A stretch of DNA of 64,000 nt. It comes from Curtobacterium sp. UNCCL20 (GTDB lineage Bacteria > Actinomycetota > Actinomycetes > Actinomycetales > Microbacteriaceae). Shown one piece after another: positions 63,645 through 64,000 of the stretch (within the stretch, counting starts at the first letter, position 1; each line of letters opens with the position of its first letter). The DNA lies in the NCBI RefSeq assembly GCF_900101675.1, contig NZ_FNKG01000001.1, positions 124,001-188,000 of the forward strand, read 5' to 3'. The notes beneath the pieces are model-generated. The model did no database searches. It had not been told where the DNA came from and saw only the letters and a program-made list of their open reading frames with translations. The position numbers and the translations under genes are program-made.

Positions 63645-64000
63645 ATGGCAGTCGAACTCAGCACCTGGGACGCACAGGGCACCCCGACGACACCGACGTT
63701 CTCCACAATGCGGTTCCCCGCGGGTGAAGCCCACGTCAAGGTCGAGCACGACGATGCCGCGCCGGGGGACCTCACCGAGATCGCGACCCTGCGCGGCACG
63801 GACGGCAACGACCTCCTCATGCTCGGCATGTGGGCGGACGCGGTCAAGCAGCGCGGCTCGAAGGCGGTCGCGCTCATCCCGTACCTGCCCGGCGCCCGAG
63901 CGGACCGCGGCATCCCCTTCGGCGCGAAGGTCTACGCGGACGTCGTCAACGGCTTCCACCTCGACCAGGTGATCGCCTTCGACCCGCACTCGCCGGTGAT
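63645..64000 (+). CDS. Ribose-phosphate pyrophosphokinase-like protein, 5' part
   Basis: Runs off the window end; 118 complete codons are visible. Features typical of PRPP-synthetase/phosphoribosyltransferase-fold proteins: FPAGEAHVKV, LIPYLPGARADRGIPFGAKVYADVVN (catalytic arginine flap region) and FDPHSPV. Divergent PRPP synthetases of this type are often paired with nicotinamide phosphoribosyltransferase in NAD salvage; the partner would be downstream, outside the window. Start chosen from the leaderless promoter at 63633-63638. Confidence 0.85.
   Translation, partial: MAVELSTWDAQGTPTTPTFSTMRFPAGEAHVKVEHDDAAPGDLTEIATLRGTDGNDLLMLGMWADAVKQRGSKAVALIPYLPGARADRGIPFGAKVYADVVNGFHLDQVIAFDPHSPV

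Overview
The window is very GC-rich, gene-dense DNA of an actinobacterium. Gene content fits Microbacteriaceae, and my best guess is Curtobacterium or a close relative. The evidence is a SigK/RskA pair, ClpS followed by a DUF2017 gene, a DUF6350 membrane protein beside purN/purH, many ATGA/GTGA gene overlaps, and many leaderless start sites. The genus is inference; the family is fairly safe. I see no prophage, transposase, CRISPR array or rRNA.

Layout. 1-2.9 kb: pstC-pstA-pstB phosphate import (pstS would lie upstream, outside). 3.1-6.1 kb: SigK and its RskA-like anti-sigma factor, a predicted structured small RNA (about 4948-5030), a conserved protein of unknown function and a 53-residue membrane protein. 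6.1-7.8 kb: tRNA-Lys whose 3' half is repeated in tandem, a secreted SGNH hydrolase and a small protein. 7.8-11.9 kb: galactose (Leloir) genes, with a DeoR-type repressor and aldose epimerase divergent from galT-galK. 12-21 kb: one-carbon metabolism (folD, glyA, purU), clpS, two MarR regulators with their neighbours, and nagA. 21-27 kb: a lipoprotein, an MFS carrier, a G5/DUF3761 protein, a PatB-like lyase, nagB and a NUDIX hydrolase. 27-31.5 kb: a four-gene PotABCD/FbpABC-type ABC importer. 31.8-35 kb: DUF1905 protein, NAD(P)H-hydrate dehydratase, phosphatase, AbiEi/DUF559 protein. 35.3-41.9 kb: a GH38 alpha-mannosidase with a complete sugar ABC importer. 42-48.5 kb: PhzF-like protein, a large surface protein with two lamin-tail domains, a ROK regulator, GNAT and an alkyltransferase-like DNA repair protein. 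48.6-53 kb: DUF805 protein and a heterodimeric ABC exporter. 53.5-60 kb: purH-purN, DUF6350 protein, sucC-sucD. 60-64 kb: RecQ-like helicase, small proteins, an MpaB-type oxygenase and the start of a PRPP-synthetase-like gene.

How the parts fit: the window is mostly core metabolism plus carbohydrate scavenging (galactose, mannosides, amino sugars). Each sugar locus has a visible operator: paired 20-bp-spaced repeats at galT/deoR, a DasR-like palindrome at nagB, and an AGTCCA-N5-TGGACT palindrome at the mannoside operon. About 17 genes have a TANNNT -10 box exactly 6-7 bases before the start codon, so leaderless transcription is a major mode here and settles several starts.

The most unusual content is non-coding. 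(1) A 14-base motif, GCCTGGAGGC(A/G)CGG, has about ten exact and several near-exact copies, alone or as inverted pairs, between genes and inside the 5' or linker parts of genes. (2) Two further dispersed palindromic repeat families are present (GAGTCTCG/GAGCGACA type and ACACCGGTGTT type). (3) The cloverleaf RNA at 4948-5030 has its own -10 box and U-run. (4) There is a period-8 CTGTTYYG array at 31703-31787. (5) The tRNA-Lys tail repeats look like attachment-site scars.
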